Assembly (NCBI GenBank): GCA_003241385.1
Contig: QFPO01000002.1
Span: forward strand, 1-64,000
Reading direction: 5' to 3'
Source of the DNA: Rhodanobacter denitrificans
GTDB taxonomy: Bacteria; Pseudomonadota; Gammaproteobacteria; Xanthomonadales; Rhodanobacteraceae
Length of the DNA: 64,000 nt
The notes below the pieces were generated by a model. The model saw nothing but the letters and a program-made list of their open reading frames with translations, had not been told where the DNA came from and made no database searches. Within the stretch, counting starts at the first letter, position 1, and every line of letters starts with the position of its first letter. Below are positions 25,414-34,001 of this stretch, piece by piece. Position numbers and translations under genes: made by a program.

Positions 25414-26336
25414 CGTTTCGACTCCTCGGCAGTGCCGGCCTCGCGTTCGAGACCGACCTGGATCCAGCCCAGGTTGATGCCGATGCGCGTGCTGTGCGGA
25501 TCGGCGAATGCGTATGCCAGAGCGCGGCCGTCGGCATCGTCGAGGATCGACAGCTTCAGCACCGGCGTATTGCCCTCGCGGAACGTCAGCCGCTCGAGCA
25601 GCAGCGACCAGCCGCTCGGCGTGCCGTCGCGCCAGACCAGTGCGCTGCGGCCGCCCTCGTTCGACAAGCGTAGCTGGCGGTTCATATGCCAGTCGCGACT
25701 GTCGGCGCTGGCGTCCGGTCCCGCACCGTTGACGGCGGCCCAGCCGCCGTACCAGACGACGCGCCGGACCTGCGAGGAGGCATCGGCGCCGCGCGCCTGA
25801 TCGGCATACAGCCGCAGATCCACGCCCTCGGCGTCGCGCGCGGCGGCGATCGGCAGGAACGCCGCCGCGGCACCGATGCCGGGCGCGATCGTCGCGCAGG
25901 CCGCGGCATCGGCCGCGACGCGCCAGTTCGCACCGCCCGCCGTGCCGGTCAGCGTACAGGCGTCGAGCGCGGTCCACTCGGCCGGATCGGGACGCGGCTC
26001 GAGCGCCGGCGCCGCGACGCGCGGCCGATGCGGCAGCACGCGCGGCGAACCGTCCGCGCTTGGGACCGTCTGCATCAGCCACAGCGCCGGCGTGCCGCCG
26101 TCGGCCTCGACGCGCCAGAGCTGCCAGCCGCCCTTGTACGAGCTGATCGCCAGGCGCAGGCGCGGCGGCGCCAGGGCGCCGGCGGCGGTACCGGCCTGCC
26201 AGACCTGCTCGTGATTGTCGTAGAGGCCGTCGGCCGGCGCGGCCGCGGCCGAAGGCGTCGGCGGCGGCGTCGACGGGCGCAGGCTGTGACAGGCCGCGAG
26301 CGTCAGCACGGCGGCGATCGGGACGAAGCGCTTCAT
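25410..26336 (-). CDS. lipoprotein, possible CpcT/CpeT-like fold
   Basis: A 308-residue predicted lipoprotein: MKRFVPIAAVLTLAACHS has a clear lipobox (LAAC), followed by a Pro/Ala linker. The mature part begins GLYDNHEQVWQA, which resembles the start of CpcT/CpeT-type proteins found outside cyanobacteria, and the strand order that follows could fit that barrel, but the match is weak. The ATG at 26336 is chosen for the signal peptide. The gene is coupled to the CsaA-like gene and divergent from the membrane protein gene at 26451. Confidence 0.72.
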   Translation of the reverse strand: MKRFVPIAAVLTLAACHSLRPSTPPPTPSAAAAPADGLYDNHEQVWQAGTAAGALAPPRLRLAISSYKGGWQLWRVEADGGTPALWLMQTVPSADGSPRVLPHRPRVAAPALEPRPDPAEWTALDACTLTGTAGGANWRVAADAAACATIAPGIGAAAAFLPIAAARDAEGVDLRLYADQARGADASSQVRRVVWYGGWAAVNGAGPDASADSRDWHMNRQLRLSNEGGRSALVWRDGTPSGWSLLLERLTFREGNTPVLKLSILDDADGRALAYAFADPHSTRIGINLGWIQVGLEREAGTAEESKR

Positions 26337-26450
26337 CGCGAAAGCATAGCAGTCGCGACCGGCGGGACGACGAGGCGACGAACGGCGCCGCGCGTGCGTC
26401 CGCACCGACTATGCTCGCGCTCGACCGCCGCCGACCGTCAGGAACGGACG

Positions 26451-26882
26451 ATGCCACCGGAGATCCATCCCGCCGACCCGCGCCTGCGCCGTACGCTGGC
26501 GATCGTCATGACGCTGGCGGTGATCGCCGCGGTCGCGGTGACGCTCGGCTTTCGGCACTGGATCGGCGCCACCGCCGATCTGCTGAGCACCGAACGCCTG
26601 ATCGCCCTGCTGCGCCAGCTGATCGGCGCGCTGATGATGATGAGTGCGGCCTGCGTGCTGATCCTGGCGCTGCACGCGCTGCGCACGGCCGCCGGCATCG
26701 ACCGCGAACGGCGCTGGCCGCTGGCGCGATCGCGCACGCTGCGCGACGTGCCGGTGCGCCGCGAGGTCGCGGCACGGCGGATCGCGCAGGCGGCGCGCGC
26801 CGGTGCGCTGCTGTTGAGCGTGCTGGCCGCGGCGGCGGCCGTGCTGGCCTGGCGCCTGCTCGGTCTGCCGTGGCCGGCCTGA
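26451..26882 (+). CDS. small integral membrane protein, unknown
   Basis: A 143-residue protein with three predicted membrane spans: about residues 16-34 (LAIVMTLAVIAAVAVTLGF), 56-78 (LIGALMMMSAACVLILALHAL) and 117-138 near the C-terminus. Basic loops suggest the middle segment faces the cytoplasm. No family is recognised. It ends seven bases before the convergent ftsY stop codon, so the two share a transcription end region. Confidence 0.7.
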   Translation: MPPEIHPADPRLRRTLAIVMTLAVIAAVAVTLGFRHWIGATADLLSTERLIALLRQLIGALMMMSAACVLILALHALRTAAGIDRERRWPLARSRTLRDVPVRREVAARRIAQAARAGALLLSVLAAAAAVLAWRLLGLPWPA

Positions 26883-26889
26883 AGACCGC

Positions 26890-28023
26890 TCAGCTCAATG
26901 CGGGCGGCAGCAGGCCGTCGACGAAGGCCGCCGCGTCGAACACGCGCAGATCCTCGATGCCCTCGCCGAGTCCGACGAAACGGATCGGCAGGCCGAACTC
27001 GCGCGCCAGCGCGAACACGACGCCACCCTTGGCGGTGCCGTCGAGCTTGGTGACGACCAGGCCGGTCACGCCGATCGCCTCGCGGAACTGGCGCGTCTGA
27101 TTGACCGCGTTCTGGCCGGTGGTGCCGTCGATGACCAGCAGCACCTCGTGCGGCGCCTCGGCGTCGAGCTTGGCGAGCACGCGGCGGATCTTCGACAGCT
27201 CGTCCATCAGGCCCGACTGCGTATGCAGCCGGCCGGCCGTGTCGGCGATCAGCAGGTCGGCACCGCGCGCACGCGCGGTCTGCAGCGCGTCGAAGATCAC
27301 GCTGGCCGAGTCGGCACCGCTGCCCTGCGCGATCACCGGCACCTGGTTGCGCTCGCCCCAGGTCGTCAGCTGCTCCACCGCCGCTGCGCGGAACGTGTCG
27401 CCGGCGGCGAGAATCACGCCGAGCCCCTCGCCGCGGTAGCGCCGCGCGAGCTTGCCGATCGTCGTCGTCTTGCCGACGCCGTTGACGCCGACGACGAGCA
27501 CCACGTGCGGCTTGTGTCCGGTGCGCACCTCGAGCGGACGCGCGACCGGCGCGACGAGCTCGATCAGCTCCGCGCGCAGCGCCGCCAGCAGCGCCGCGGC
27601 ATCGGCGAACTCGCGCTTGTCGACGCGACGGCGCAGACGCTCGACCAGGTCGGTCGACGCGGCGACGCCGACATCGGCGGTGATCAGCGCGGTTTCCAGT
27701 TCGTCGAGCAATGCGTCGTCGAGCTTGGGATTGCGCACGAACAGCGCGCCGAGGCTGCGCGCGAACGCGCTGCCCGACAGACGGTCGCGCCAGCTGCGGC
27801 GGGCCGGTTCGGACGGCGCGGCCGCCTCGTGCGGCTCGGCCGATGCAGCGAGAGGCACCTCGGCGGGCGCGGCCAGCGGCGACGGCGCGACGTGCTCGGC
27901 GAGCGCTTCGACCGATGCTTCGGACGTCGCGACGTCGAGCGACCGCTGCTCCGGCGGCGCGACGGCATCGGGCGTCGCGGGCGGCGCGTCGGCGGCCGGC
28001 TTCTTCTTCCAGAACTTGAGCAT
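26890..28023 (-). CDS. ftsY: signal recognition particle receptor
   Basis: A 377-residue SRP receptor GTPase that docks Ffh/4.5S RNA-ribosome complexes at SecYEG. The N-terminal 75 residues are Ala/Pro/Glu rich (shorter than in E. coli). The N domain follows, then the G domain with G1 GVNGVGKTTT (179-188), DTFRAAAVEQL, the DTAGR motif and TKLDGTAKGG. The C-terminal GLGEGIEDLRVFDA completes the family signature. Its RNA partner ffs is encoded about 2 kb away. It is divergent from rsmD, with 53 bp between. Confidence 0.96.
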   Translation of the reverse strand: MLKFWKKKPAADAPPATPDAVAPPEQRSLDVATSEASVEALAEHVAPSPLAAPAEVPLAASAEPHEAAAPSEPARRSWRDRLSGSAFARSLGALFVRNPKLDDALLDELETALITADVGVAASTDLVERLRRRVDKREFADAAALLAALRAELIELVAPVARPLEVRTGHKPHVVLVVGVNGVGKTTTIGKLARRYRGEGLGVILAAGDTFRAAAVEQLTTWGERNQVPVIAQGSGADSASVIFDALQTARARGADLLIADTAGRLHTQSGLMDELSKIRRVLAKLDAEAPHEVLLVIDGTTGQNAVNQTRQFREAIGVTGLVVTKLDGTAKGGVVFALAREFGLPIRFVGLGEGIEDLRVFDAAAFVDGLLPPALS

Positions 28024-28076
28024 TACAGGGGCGATGGGGCGAAAATGCGGGCGCCCATCCTATCACCGGCCTCTCC

Positions 28077-28664
28077 ATGCACGGTTCCCGACAGGCGCCC
28101 GGACGCCTGCGCATCATCGCCGGCCGCCTGCGCGGCTCGAAGCTGTCCGTTCCCGACGCGCCGGGCCTGCGCCCGACGCCCGAGCGCGTGCGCGAGACGC
28201 TGTTCAACTGGCTGGCCCCGACGATCGACGGCGCGCAGTGTCTCGACCTGTACGCCGGCACCGGTGCGCTCGGGCTCGAGGCGCTGTCGCGCGGTGCCGC
28301 GCACTGCGTATTCGTCGAGCGCGATCCGGCGCTGGCGCGCGCGCTCGCCGACACGCTGGCGCGCCTGAAGGTCGACACCGGCGAGGTCGTGCGCGGCGAT
28401 GCGCTGACCTGGCTCGCGCAGGCCGAGGGCGCGCGTTTCGATCTGGTCTTCGTCGATCCGCCGTTCGGCGCCGACGCCTGGCAGGCGGCACTGCACGCGC
28501 TCGAACACGGCGGCCGCCTCAAGCCCGCCGCCTGGATCCACGTCGAGGCACCAGCGGACCAGAGCCTGACGCCGCCGCCGAACTGGCATCTGCATCGCGA
28601 AGGGCGCGCCGGCAGCGTGCAGCACCGGCTCTACCGGCGCGATGCGGCGGCCGCGTCGGCGTGA
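28077..28664 (+). CDS. rsmD: 16S rRNA m2G966 methyltransferase
   Basis: A 195-residue Rossmann methyltransferase. It shows the N-terminal GRLRIIAGRLRGSKL, the conserved RPTPERVRETLFNWL, the SAM-binding DLYAGTGALGLEALSRGA and the catalytic DPPFG motif. The ftsY-rsmD-coaD neighbourhood is conserved in proteobacteria. coaD follows after 57 bp on the same strand. Confidence 0.95.
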   Translation: MHGSRQAPGRLRIIAGRLRGSKLSVPDAPGLRPTPERVRETLFNWLAPTIDGAQCLDLYAGTGALGLEALSRGAAHCVFVERDPALARALADTLARLKVDTGEVVRGDALTWLAQAEGARFDLVFVDPPFGADAWQAALHALEHGGRLKPAAWIHVEAPADQSLTPPPNWHLHREGRAGSVQHRLYRRDAAAASA

Positions 28665-28721
28665 ATCTTCGAACACGCCCCTGGTAAGCTTGGCCGGTTC
28701 GTTCCCACAGGCGATCATCCG

Positions 28722-29237
28722 ATGCCGACCTCCGCGCAACGCTCACGGCTCGCGATCTATCCCGGCACCTTCGATCCGATCACCAACGGCCACATCGACC
28801 TGGTCCATCGCGCCAGTCCGCTGTTCGAGCGCCTGATCGTCGCGGTCGCCGAAAGTCCGAGCAAGGGACCGGGCTTCAGCCTGGACGCGCGCATCGAGCT
28901 GGCGCGCATCGCGCTCGCCGACGTGCCGAACGTCGAGGTACGCGGCTTCTCCTCGCTGCTCGCGCATTTCGTCGAGGAGACCGGCGCCGGCGTGATCCTG
29001 CGCGGCCTGCGCGCGGTGTCGGATTTCGAATACGAGTTCCAGCTCGCCAGCATGAACCGCCACCTGATCCCGCAGGTCGAGACGCTGTTCCTGACGCCGG
29101 CCGAGAAGTACAGCTTCATCTCCTCCTCGCTGGTGCGCGAGATCGCGCGGCTCGGCGGCGACGTCTCGGGCTTCGTCCACCCGGCCGTGCAGAACGCGCT
29201 GCGCCGACGCTGGGCGGCGACGGCCGGCGGCGCCTGA
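28722..29237 (+). CDS. coaD: phosphopantetheine adenylyltransferase
   Basis: A 171-residue nucleotidyltransferase that makes dephospho-CoA from 4'-phosphopantetheine and ATP. The YPGTFDPITNGHIDLV motif carries the TxGH site, and RGLRAVSDFEYEFQLASMN and the ISSSLVREIA motif near the C-terminus complete the active site. Length is typical. It probably shares a transcript with rsmD. Confidence 0.96.
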   Translation: MPTSAQRSRLAIYPGTFDPITNGHIDLVHRASPLFERLIVAVAESPSKGPGFSLDARIELARIALADVPNVEVRGFSSLLAHFVEETGAGVILRGLRAVSDFEYEFQLASMNRHLIPQVETLFLTPAEKYSFISSSLVREIARLGGDVSGFVHPAVQNALRRRWAATAGGA

Positions 29238-29330
29238 GCCCGCGACGCACCGGCGGCGTCACCGATGCGCCGGCAAGCTGGTAATCTGTCGCGACCGACA
29301 CTCGATCCCCTCAACGGAATTCTTAACATC

Positions 29331-29840
29331 ATGCGCAAGCTCCTTCTCCCCCTCGCCGTCGCCGTCGCCTCGACGTTCGTCCTGAGCGCCTGCAACAAGG
29401 CCGCCGAACAGACGACGCAGGCCGCCGCGCCGGCAGTCGAGACCGTGTCGCTGCCGACCGATCCGGCCGACACCGCCGCCTGGAAGAAGTACCTGGCCAA
29501 CGTCGTCACCAACAACATGCAGGGCGTGACCACGACGCGTCCGTACATGTACTACATCCCCGGCGGCGAGGACGACAAGGCGCTCGAGGACCGCAGCAAC
29601 CAGCTCGAGAACGTGCGCGGCGTGGTCGGTCGCGGCGTGCTGCCGGGCAACATGATGGCGTTCGGCGGCCCCGACTCGAAGATCACCGCGGACTTCGTGA
29701 TCGAGGCGTTCCAGAGCGCGCAGTCCGGCTCGTTCAAGGATGTCGTCGTGCTGGTCATCGGCACGCCCGAGGACACCACGCGCGTCAAGGAAGCCCTGGC
29801 CGCGAGCGGCGCCAACGTGCGCACCGCCGAACTGAAGTAA
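29331..29840 (+). CDS. lipoprotein, unknown function
   Basis: A 169-residue predicted lipoprotein with the lipobox LSAC at about residues 18-21 (MRKLLLPLAVAVASTFVLSAC). After a Thr/Ala linker the mature domain contains TRPYMYYIPGG, DRSNQLENVRGVVGRGVLPG and MMAFGGPDSKITADFVIEAF. The final part DVVVLVIGTPEDTTRVKEAL resembles an alpha/beta strand-helix. It has been seen (from memory) next to coaD and the ferredoxin gene in related genomes. Function unknown. Confidence 0.85.
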   Translation: MRKLLLPLAVAVASTFVLSACNKAAEQTTQAAAPAVETVSLPTDPADTAAWKKYLANVVTNNMQGVTTTRPYMYYIPGGEDDKALEDRSNQLENVRGVVGRGVLPGNMMAFGGPDSKITADFVIEAFQSAQSGSFKDVVVLVIGTPEDTTRVKEALAASGANVRTAELK

Positions 29841-29897
29841 GACCCAGCACACGGCCGGCGGCACCGCGACAGCGGTCGCCCGCCGGCCCGAACCGCC

Positions 29898-30155
29898 ATG
29901 TCGCTCAAGATCACCGAAGACTGCATCAACTGCGACGTCTGCGAGCCCGCCTGCCCGAATACGGCGATCTCGATGGGAGCGGAGATCTACGAGATCGCGC
30001 TCAGCCGCTGCACCGAGTGCGTAGGCCATTTCGATACGCCGCAATGCGTGGAGGTCTGCCCGGTGGAATGCATCATCGTCGACGAGGCGCATCCGGAGAC
30101 GCGCGACCAGCTGTTCGCGAAGTACGAAGCGCTGATCGCGAAGAACGCCGCATGA
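29898..30155 (+). CDS. YfhL-type 2[4Fe-4S] ferredoxin
   Basis: An 85-residue ferredoxin with two cluster motifs: CINCDVCEPACP near the N-terminus and CTECVGHFDTPQCVEVCPVEC, whose extended spacing between cysteines is typical of the YfhL/Alvin subgroup. A C-terminal helix follows. The subgroup has very low reduction potentials; the electron partner is unknown. Its stop codon overlaps the start of ggt (ATGA at 30152-30155). Confidence 0.94.
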   Translation: MSLKITEDCINCDVCEPACPNTAISMGAEIYEIALSRCTECVGHFDTPQCVEVCPVECIIVDEAHPETRDQLFAKYEALIAKNAA

Positions 30156-31864
30156 GCGCGGCGACCGGCATCACGCCGCGCCGGCTCGCCGCGCATCTGG
30201 TCGGCCTGATCCTGACGGCGGTCTGCGCGCTCGCTCAGGCGGCGCCGGCCGAGCGCCCCGGCAAGGCCGCGATCGCCAGTGCGCATCCGCTGGCGACCGA
30301 GGCGGGCCTGGACGTCCTCGCCCAGGGTGGCAACGCATTCGACGCGGCGATCGCGGTCGGCGCCGTGCTGTCGGTGGTCGAGCCGCAGAGCTCGGGCATC
30401 GGCGGCGGCGGCTTCTTCCTGCTGCATCGCGCCGGCGACGGCCAGGACCTGTTTCTCGACGCGCGCGAGACCGCGCCGGCCGCAACGCGCACGGAGCTGT
30501 GGATCGGCGCCGACGGCAAGCTCGACCGCGACAAGTCCGTCAACGGCCCGCTGTCGGCCGGCATCCCCGGCGAGCCGGCCGCGTACGTCTGGCTCGCCGA
30601 GCATCACGGCAAGCTGCCGCTGGCGACCTCGCTGGCGCCGGCGATCCGCATCGCACGCGAGGGCTTCCCGGCCTACGGACGCCTGGTCTCGGCGATCGGC
30701 CAGCGCCGCCCGGTGCTCGAGCGCTGGCCGGCCTCGGCCGGTCTGTATCTGGTCGACGGCCAGGTGCCCACCGAGGGGCAGCGCGTGCGCTTTCCCGACC
30801 TGGCCGCGACGCTCGAGCGCATCGCCAAAGACGGCGACGCCGGCTTCTACCGCGGCGCGTTCGCCGCCTCGATGGTCGAGGCCGTGCGCGCGGCCGGCGG
30901 CAACTGGACCGAGCGCGACCTGGCCGACTACCGCGTCAAGGTGCGCACGCCGCTGACGGTCGACTATCGCGGCTGGCGCATCGTGACCGCGCCGCCGCCG
31001 TCGTCGGGCGGCATCGCACTGTCGGAAATGCTCAACATCCTGTCCGGCTACGATCTCTCGCGCCTGGACCGCGTGCGCCGCACGCATCTGACGATCGAGG
31101 CGATGCGCCGCGCCTACCGCGACCGCGCCGAGTATCTGGGCGATCCGGACTACGTCACGATGCCGGTCGCCGAGCTGACCAGCCCGCTCTACGCGGCCGG
31201 CCTGCGCGCCTCGATCCATCCCGAGAAGGCCACGCCGAGCGCCCTGCTGCCCGGCTACGCGCCGCCGCTCGAGCCGACGCACACCACGCACTACTCGATC
31301 CTCGACGCCGACGGCAATCTGGTCGCGGCGACCAAGACCGTCAACCTGACCCTGGGCTCGGGCTTCGTCGTGCCCGGCAGCGGTTTCGTGCTCAACAACG
31401 AGATGGACGATTTCGCGCTGCGCCCCGGCGAGCCGAACGCGTTCGGCCTGATCGGCGGCGAAGCGAACGCCCCCAAGCCGGGCCGCCGGCCGCTGTCGTC
31501 GATGACGCCGAGCTTCGTGATCGGCGCCGACCGCATCGGCGTGATCGGAACGCCGGGCGGCAGCCGCATCATCACGATGGTGCTCGAAGGCATCCTCGCC
31601 TTCGTCGACGGCGAGGCGCCGGCCAAGGTCGCCGCGAACCCGCGCTTCCATCACCAGTACCTGCCCGACGTGGTCTCGGCCGAGCCAAACGCGTTCAGCG
31701 CCGAGGAGCGCCGCGCGCTCGAGGCGATGGGCCATACGGTCAACAGCGGCGAGCGCACCTGGGGCCTGATGAACGTGGTCAGCTGGGACCGTAGAAGCGG
31801 CGCCGTCGAAGCCGGTTCGGACCCGCGCGGCAGCGCCGGCAGCGGCAGCGCCCAAGTGCGATGA
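30152..31864 (+). CDS. ggt: gamma-glutamyltransferase
   Basis: A 570-residue periplasmic enzyme that cleaves glutathione and other gamma-glutamyl compounds. It has a signal sequence (residues 13-31), the N-terminal SAHPLATEAGLDVLAQGGNAFDA split over the family motif, and the autoprocessing site HTTHYS, where Thr378 should become the N-terminal nucleophile of the small subunit. The GFVLNNEMDDF and PLSSMTPSFV segments bind the gamma-glutamyl group. The start codon overlaps the ferredoxin stop. The C-terminal 20 residues (Gly/Ser rich) are an extension. Confidence 0.94.
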   Translation: MSAATGITPRRLAAHLVGLILTAVCALAQAAPAERPGKAAIASAHPLATEAGLDVLAQGGNAFDAAIAVGAVLSVVEPQSSGIGGGGFFLLHRAGDGQDLFLDARETAPAATRTELWIGADGKLDRDKSVNGPLSAGIPGEPAAYVWLAEHHGKLPLATSLAPAIRIAREGFPAYGRLVSAIGQRRPVLERWPASAGLYLVDGQVPTEGQRVRFPDLAATLERIAKDGDAGFYRGAFAASMVEAVRAAGGNWTERDLADYRVKVRTPLTVDYRGWRIVTAPPPSSGGIALSEMLNILSGYDLSRLDRVRRTHLTIEAMRRAYRDRAEYLGDPDYVTMPVAELTSPLYAAGLRASIHPEKATPSALLPGYAPPLEPTHTTHYSILDADGNLVAATKTVNLTLGSGFVVPGSGFVLNNEMDDFALRPGEPNAFGLIGGEANAPKPGRRPLSSMTPSFVIGADRIGVIGTPGGSRIITMVLEGILAFVDGEAPAKVAANPRFHHQYLPDVVSAEPNAFSAEERRALEAMGHTVNSGERTWGLMNVVSWDRRSGAVEAGSDPRGSAGSGSAQVR

Positions 31865-31874
31865 GGATGGCGTG

Positions 31875-32744
31875 ATGAAGCTCTGGTCGATACTCGGCAA
31901 CTCGCAGCGCCTCGACGGCGGCGCGATGTTCGGCAATGCGCCGCGCGCGGTCTGGCAGCAGTGGATCGCGCCGGACGCCGACAACGGCATTCCACTGGCC
32001 TGCCGCTGCCTGCTGGTCGAGGATCTCGACGGCCGCACGGTGCTGTTCGAGACCGGCATCGGCGCGTTCTTCGAGCCCAAGCTGCGCGAGCGCTACGGCG
32101 TCGTCGAGGACCGCCACGTCCTGCTCGACTCGCTGGCCGCGGCCGGCTTCGGTCACGAGGACATCGACGTCGTCGTGCTCTCGCATCTGCATTTCGACCA
32201 TGCCGGCGGCCTGCTCGCGGCCTGGCAGGCCGGGCAGCCGCCGCGGCTGCTGTTTCCGAACGCGACCTTCGTCGTCGGCGCCGCGCACTGGCAGCGCGCG
32301 CTCGCACCGCATCCGCGCGATCGCGCCTCATTCATACCGGAGCTGCCGCAGCTGCTGCTCGACAGCGGCCGGCTCGAGCGCGTCGAGGGCGCGCACACGC
32401 CGGTCCTCGGCGAGTCGGTGCGCTTCGAGGTCTCGGACGGCCATACGCCCGGCCTGCTGCTCGCCGAGATCGTCGCGCCGGGTGGCGGCGTGGTGTTCTG
32501 CGCGGACCTGATCCCGGGCCGGCCCTGGGTGCACCTGCCGATCACCATGGGCTACGATCGTTATCCCGAGCTGCTGATCGACGAGAAGCGCACGTTCCTC
32601 GACGACAAGCTGGCCCGCAACGTGCGGCTGTTCTTCACGCACGACAGCGGCTGCGCGCTGGCCGCGCTCGCCCGCGACGCCAAGGGCCGCTACGGCACGC
32701 ACGACGAACACGAACGGCTCGAGGCCTGGCCGCTGGCCGCCTGA
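31875..32744 (+). CDS. metallo-beta-lactamase-fold hydrolase
   Basis: A 289-residue MBL-fold protein. The zinc-binding HLHFDH motif is at residues 104-109, with TGIGAFFEPKLRERYGV upstream and the later metal ligands in GHTPGLLL and FFTHDSG. The fold and loop pattern resemble AttM/AiiB-like lactonases and related proteins of unknown substrate. A GAGG lies about ten bases before the ATG at 31875. It follows ggt closely (10 bp), so it may be in the same transcript. Confidence 0.88.
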   Translation: MKLWSILGNSQRLDGGAMFGNAPRAVWQQWIAPDADNGIPLACRCLLVEDLDGRTVLFETGIGAFFEPKLRERYGVVEDRHVLLDSLAAAGFGHEDIDVVVLSHLHFDHAGGLLAAWQAGQPPRLLFPNATFVVGAAHWQRALAPHPRDRASFIPELPQLLLDSGRLERVEGAHTPVLGESVRFEVSDGHTPGLLLAEIVAPGGGVVFCADLIPGRPWVHLPITMGYDRYPELLIDEKRTFLDDKLARNVRLFFTHDSGCALAALARDAKGRYGTHDEHERLEAWPLAA

Positions 32745-32800
32745 GCTTCCACACTCGCGCGGCGCGTGCCGCGCGCTGCGCCACCCCAAGGAGAAGACCG

Positions 32801-33322
32801 ATGCGCACCGTCACCGTTCTGGCCCTGTCCTTCCTGCTCTGCGGCATCGCGTCCGCGCACGAAGGCGCGCACGACACGCCGGCCGCCGGCGGCGTCGACC
32901 ACAGCCGCAAGCCGACCGGCGCGACGCCGGTGCAGACCACCGATGCCGGCGCCGTCTACGGCGCACCACTGGCGACGCCGGCGGCCGAGCCGGTCGCGAT
33001 CGATGCCGCCTACGACGATCTCGCCGCCCAGGTCGGCAAGGACGGCGCCTGGAGCGGCCGCATCACCCAGGTCTGTCAGAAGATGGGCTGCTGGCTGGTA
33101 CTGACCGGCGAAGGCGACCGTCACGCGCGCGTCTTCATGCACGACCACGCCTACAGCGTGCCCAAGGACGCCAGCGGCCGCGCGATCGTCTACGGCACGC
33201 TCAGCGAGAAGCAGCTCGACGCCAAGGAAGTTCAGCACCTCAAGGACGACGGCGCCAAGGCCCCGGCCGAACGCGAGCTGCAGATCGATGCACGCTCGGT
33301 CCTGATCCTCAAGAGCGCCTGA
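32801..33322 (+). CDS. DUF4920 secreted protein
   Basis: A 173-residue exported protein with a signal peptide ending at about residue 19, a His-rich start to the mature part (AHEGAHDT) and the DUF4920 core GRITQVCQKMGCWLVL, then ARVFMHDHAYSVPKD and YGTLSEKQL. The two cysteines of VCQKMGC may bind metal or form a disulphide. A strong AAGGAG ribosome site sits eight bases upstream. The next gene starts seven bases after its stop. Confidence 0.88.
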   Translation: MRTVTVLALSFLLCGIASAHEGAHDTPAAGGVDHSRKPTGATPVQTTDAGAVYGAPLATPAAEPVAIDAAYDDLAAQVGKDGAWSGRITQVCQKMGCWLVLTGEGDRHARVFMHDHAYSVPKDASGRAIVYGTLSEKQLDAKEVQHLKDDGAKAPAERELQIDARSVLILKSA

Positions 33323-33329
33323 GGCGCCG

Positions 33330-34001
33330 ATGCGCCGCCTGCCCGCCGCCGTCGCGCTGGTCCTGATCGCGCTGGCCGCGGCCTGGTGGTGGTGGCGCCC
33401 GGCCGGCGGCGACGGCGAGGCGTCCGACGGCGAGCCGACCACCTCCGCGCCGGCGGTCGATCCGGCCCATCCCGATCCGGCCGACGAAGGCCGCACCGTC
33501 AGCCTGACCGGCGAGCTGAGCATCAGCGGCGCGCCGCGCGACGATCAGCTCGGCGTCACCGCGCGCGCCGCCCTGCTCCATCGCGACGTCGCGATGTTCC
33601 AGTGGCGCGAGCGCTGCGAAGGCGACGATTGCCGCTACGACACCAGCTGGGAGGACGGCGCGATCGACTCGCGCGCGTTCCGCGACGCCGACGCGCACCG
33701 CAATCCCACCGGGCAGCCGTTCGCCGATGCGGTGTTCGAGGCCGACGCCGTGCGGATCGGCGCGCTGACCGTCGAGCCCGCCCTGCTGCGCACGCTGCCG
33801 ACGCAGCCGCTCGCGGTGACGCTCGGCCAGCTGCCGCCGAATCTCGCCGCGAGCTTCAGCGTGCGCGACGGCGCGCTCTACAGCGGCGATCCGGACGCGC
33901 CCGCGGTCGGCGACGTGCGCATCCGTTACCGCCAGCTTCAGGCGGGAACGGTCACGCTGACCGGCATTCAACGGGGAACCCATCTGCATCCGATCCCATG
34001 A
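33330..34001 (+). CDS. TMEM43-like membrane-anchored protein, C-terminally short
   Basis: A 223-residue protein with one N-terminal membrane anchor (LPAAVALVLIALAAAWWWW) and an extracytoplasmic domain of TMEM43 type: GRTVSLTGELSISG, LLHRDVAMFQWRERCEGDDCRY, then the DSRAFRDADAHRNPTGQPF segment and GDVRIRYRQLQAG. Bacterial TMEM43-family proteins usually continue with several more membrane helices; here the chain stops soon after the globular part. The next gene begins inside its stop codon (ATGA at 33998-34001). The shortened form is either truncated or a genuine soluble-domain variant. Confidence 0.72.
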   Translation: MRRLPAAVALVLIALAAAWWWWRPAGGDGEASDGEPTTSAPAVDPAHPDPADEGRTVSLTGELSISGAPRDDQLGVTARAALLHRDVAMFQWRERCEGDDCRYDTSWEDGAIDSRAFRDADAHRNPTGQPFADAVFEADAVRIGALTVEPALLRTLPTQPLAVTLGQLPPNLAASFSVRDGALYSGDPDAPAVGDVRIRYRQLQAGTVTLTGIQRGTHLHPIP

